Origin: Acidimicrobiia bacterium
Lineage (GTDB): Bacteria; Actinomycetota; Acidimicrobiia; Spongiisociales; UBA5794
DNA length: 6,519 nt
Direction of reading: 5' to 3'
Assembly: GCA_030618675.1 (NCBI GenBank)
Contig: JAUXCV010000091.1
Coordinates: forward strand, 1-6,519
Positions within the stretch are counted from its first letter, which is position 1. Each line of letters starts with the position of its first letter. This document shows positions 5,626 to 6,519 of this stretch, piece after piece. Under the pieces are notes generated by a model. That model worked only from the letters and a program-made list of their open reading frames with translations. It searched no databases and was not told the DNA's origin. A program made the position numbers and the translations under genes.

Positions 5626-5967
5626 ATGACGCTCGAAATGACCCCGGTGACGCTCACAGATACAGCCGTCATCAAGGTACGAGAACTGCTTGAGGATGAA
5701 GGAGAGGCCGCGCTGGCTCTCCGTCTCGAAGCCGCGCCGGCAGGCTGTTCGGGCTTCAAGTACGAGATGTACTTCGATCCGGAGATCGTAGATACGGATA
5801 CCGTCGTCGATGCCGGGACGTTCAAGGTCCTGATCGACGTATCGAGCGTTGATCACGTTATGGGATCCACGATCGACTTTCGCGACGAGGGCCTTCAGGG
5901 CTCGGGATTCGCGATAGATAATCCGAACGCCACCGGCCACTCCTGCACCTGCGGAAAACGCGACTAG
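5626..5967 (+). CDS. erpA: A-type iron-sulfur carrier/insertion protein, HesB/IscA/ErpA family
   Basis: This 113-residue cytoplasmic protein is of the A-type carrier family, which receives Fe-S clusters from the assembly scaffold and inserts them into target enzymes. The three conserved cysteines are present: C41 in AGCSGFKYEM, and C107 and C109 in HSCTCGK near the C-terminus. The family segments LTDTAVIKVRELL (10-22), STIDFRD (81-87) and GSGFAIDNPNATGHS (92-106) are also recognisable. The C-terminus is slightly unusual, reading CTCGKRD where most members have CGCGxSF, but the cysteine spacing is kept. Divergence from mrp and the shared spacer argue that both serve Fe-S maturation. The symbol follows the usual naming for actinomycete members; sufA-like or generic HesB is equally possible. 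RidA follows 41 bases downstream in the same direction. Confidence 0.9.
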   Translation: MTLEMTPVTLTDTAVIKVRELLEDEGEAALALRLEAAPAGCSGFKYEMYFDPEIVDTDTVVDAGTFKVLIDVSSVDHVMGSTIDFRDEGLQGSGFAIDNPNATGHSCTCGKRD

Positions 5968-6008
5968 CCACGTTCGTAGACTGTCTCCCAAGCGAGCCGG
6001 GAGGCACC

Positions 6009-6389
6009 ATGCCGAAGCAGATTCACGACGCACCGAGCGGACCGAAGCCACTCGGTCCCTACAGCATCGTCACCGGAGCACAGGGCCTCGTATTCGTGTC
6101 CGGCATGATCGCCATCGATCCGGCGACCGGCGAGGCCATCGAGGGCGGCGTTGCCGAGCAGACGGATCAGGTGATGCGAAACATCGGTGCGGTCCTCGGC
6201 GATGTCGGCCTCGGCTGCGACGACATCGTCAAGACGACGATCTTCGTCACCGATATGAACGACTTCGCCGCCGTCAATGCCGTATACGGCGAGTACGTCG
6301 GTGACGCGAAGCCCGCACGTTCAACGGTTGAAGTGTCGGCACTCCCCGGCGGTTTCGCGGTAGAGATAGAGACGATCGCCGCCCGCTGA
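6009..6389 (+). CDS. RidA-family reactive imine/enamine deaminase
   Basis: This 126-residue protein is of the RidA/YjgF/UK114 family, cytosolic trimers that hydrolyse reactive enamine/imine intermediates (such as 2-aminoacrylate) released by PLP enzymes. Diagnostic features are GPYS (residues 16-19, Tyr18), FVSGMIAIDPATGE (29-42), the helix QTDQVMRNIGAVL, KTTIFVTDMNDF (75-86), the signature KPARSTVEVSALP with the substrate-binding Arg104, and VEIETIA with Glu119. The active-site Arg is the residue that marks deaminase-competent RidA members, so activity is expected. ATG 6009 follows GGGAGG (5999-6004) with a short 4-base spacing. The length is usual for the family. It may be transcribed with erpA (41-base gap), and RidA activity protects PLP enzymes, but the sequence gives no direct link to Fe-S work. 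Confidence 0.93.
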   Translation: MPKQIHDAPSGPKPLGPYSIVTGAQGLVFVSGMIAIDPATGEAIEGGVAEQTDQVMRNIGAVLGDVGLGCDDIVKTTIFVTDMNDFAAVNAVYGEYVGDAKPARSTVEVSALPGGFAVEIETIAAR

Positions 6390-6410
6390 CAGACCACAGA
6401 CCACAGACAA
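6390..6410. repeat. 7-bp tandem repeat CAGACCA, three copies
   Basis: CAGACCA lies at 6390-6396 and 6397-6403, then CAGACAA at 6404-6410. The array starts on the base immediately after the RidA stop codon and ends 2 bases before the ribosome site of the next gene. Its size and post-stop position mirror the 8-bp array after the M23 gene, although the unit sequence differs. Confidence 0.8.
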
Positions 6411-6424
6411 CCAGGAGACCCAAC

Positions 6425-6519
6425 GTGAACCGTGATTCCATCTTCTCCGCACTTGATCTCGACGACGTCAACTCCGGCGCCTACGCAGGTGAGTGGCTCG
6501 AAACCGGAGGGTCCGTGCT
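6425..6519 (+). CDS. Probable aldehyde dehydrogenase, N-terminus only (runs off window)
   Basis: A GTG at 6425 is preceded by AGGAG (6413-6417) with 7 bases of spacing, and the frame is open to the end of the window (31 codons). The visible sequence DSIFSALDLDDVNSGAYAGE then WLETGGSVL resembles the N-terminus of ALDH7A1-type (aminoadipate semialdehyde/piperideine-6-carboxylate) dehydrogenases, which start with a short helix, N-x-G-A-x-x-G-x-W and then a strand. No catalytic motif falls inside the window, so the assignment rests on N-terminal resemblance only. It lies 35 bases after ridA and may be in the same transcript. Confidence 0.5.
   Translation, partial: MNRDSIFSALDLDDVNSGAYAGEWLETGGSV

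Overview
The window looks like a piece of chromosome from a GC-rich actinomycete (Actinomycetota), probably of the Acidimicrobiia type. This rests on strongly G/C-ending codons, several GTG starts, and a secreted protein with a long Ala-run and Thr-rich (TTTTVAPTTTT) linker of the kind common in that group. The lineage is an inference; no rRNA or marker gene is present.

Layout. (1) Positions 3-2634, + strand: a tightly packed operon of three genes joined by two 4-base ATGA stop/start overlaps. They are the 3' part of a NUDT19-like Nudix hydrolase, a LACTB2-like metallo-beta-lactamase-fold hydrolase, and a secreted coiled-coil M23 endopeptidase with an intact active site. (2) Positions 2633-2700: a convergent intergenic gap made largely of tandem repeats (8-bp units, then two 7-bp units). 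(3) Positions 2701-3453, - strand: a secreted protein with an HELAH metallopeptidase motif and no precise family name. (4) Positions 3454-3947 hold no intact gene. They contain a decayed fragment of an nSTAND-type NTPase (AfsR/BTAD-like regulator type), broken by an in-frame stop and at least two frameshifts. (5) Positions 3948-4376, +: a small SnoaL/NTF2-like protein. (6) Positions 4399-5535, -: Mrp-family P-loop ATPase with an N-terminal MIP18 domain. It is divergent from (7) positions 5626-5967, +: an A-type Fe-S carrier (ErpA/HesB family). The spacer between them holds candidate back-to-back promoters. (8) Positions 6009-6389, +: a RidA-family imine deaminase. (9) From 6425 to the window end: the N-terminus of a probable aldehyde dehydrogenase, preceded by another 7-bp tandem repeat.

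How the genes fit together. The mrp/erpA pair is a coherent Fe-S cluster handling unit. RidA and the aldehyde dehydrogenase lie downstream of erpA in the same direction and may form a metabolic/housekeeping run. The first operon joins two cytoplasmic hydrolases to a cell-wall hydrolase by translational coupling, without an obvious shared pathway. I found no intact, clearly undescribed multi-gene system. The most notable items are the nSTAND relic, the post-stop tandem repeats, the uncharacterised secreted HELAH protein and the apparently leaderless mrp promoter.
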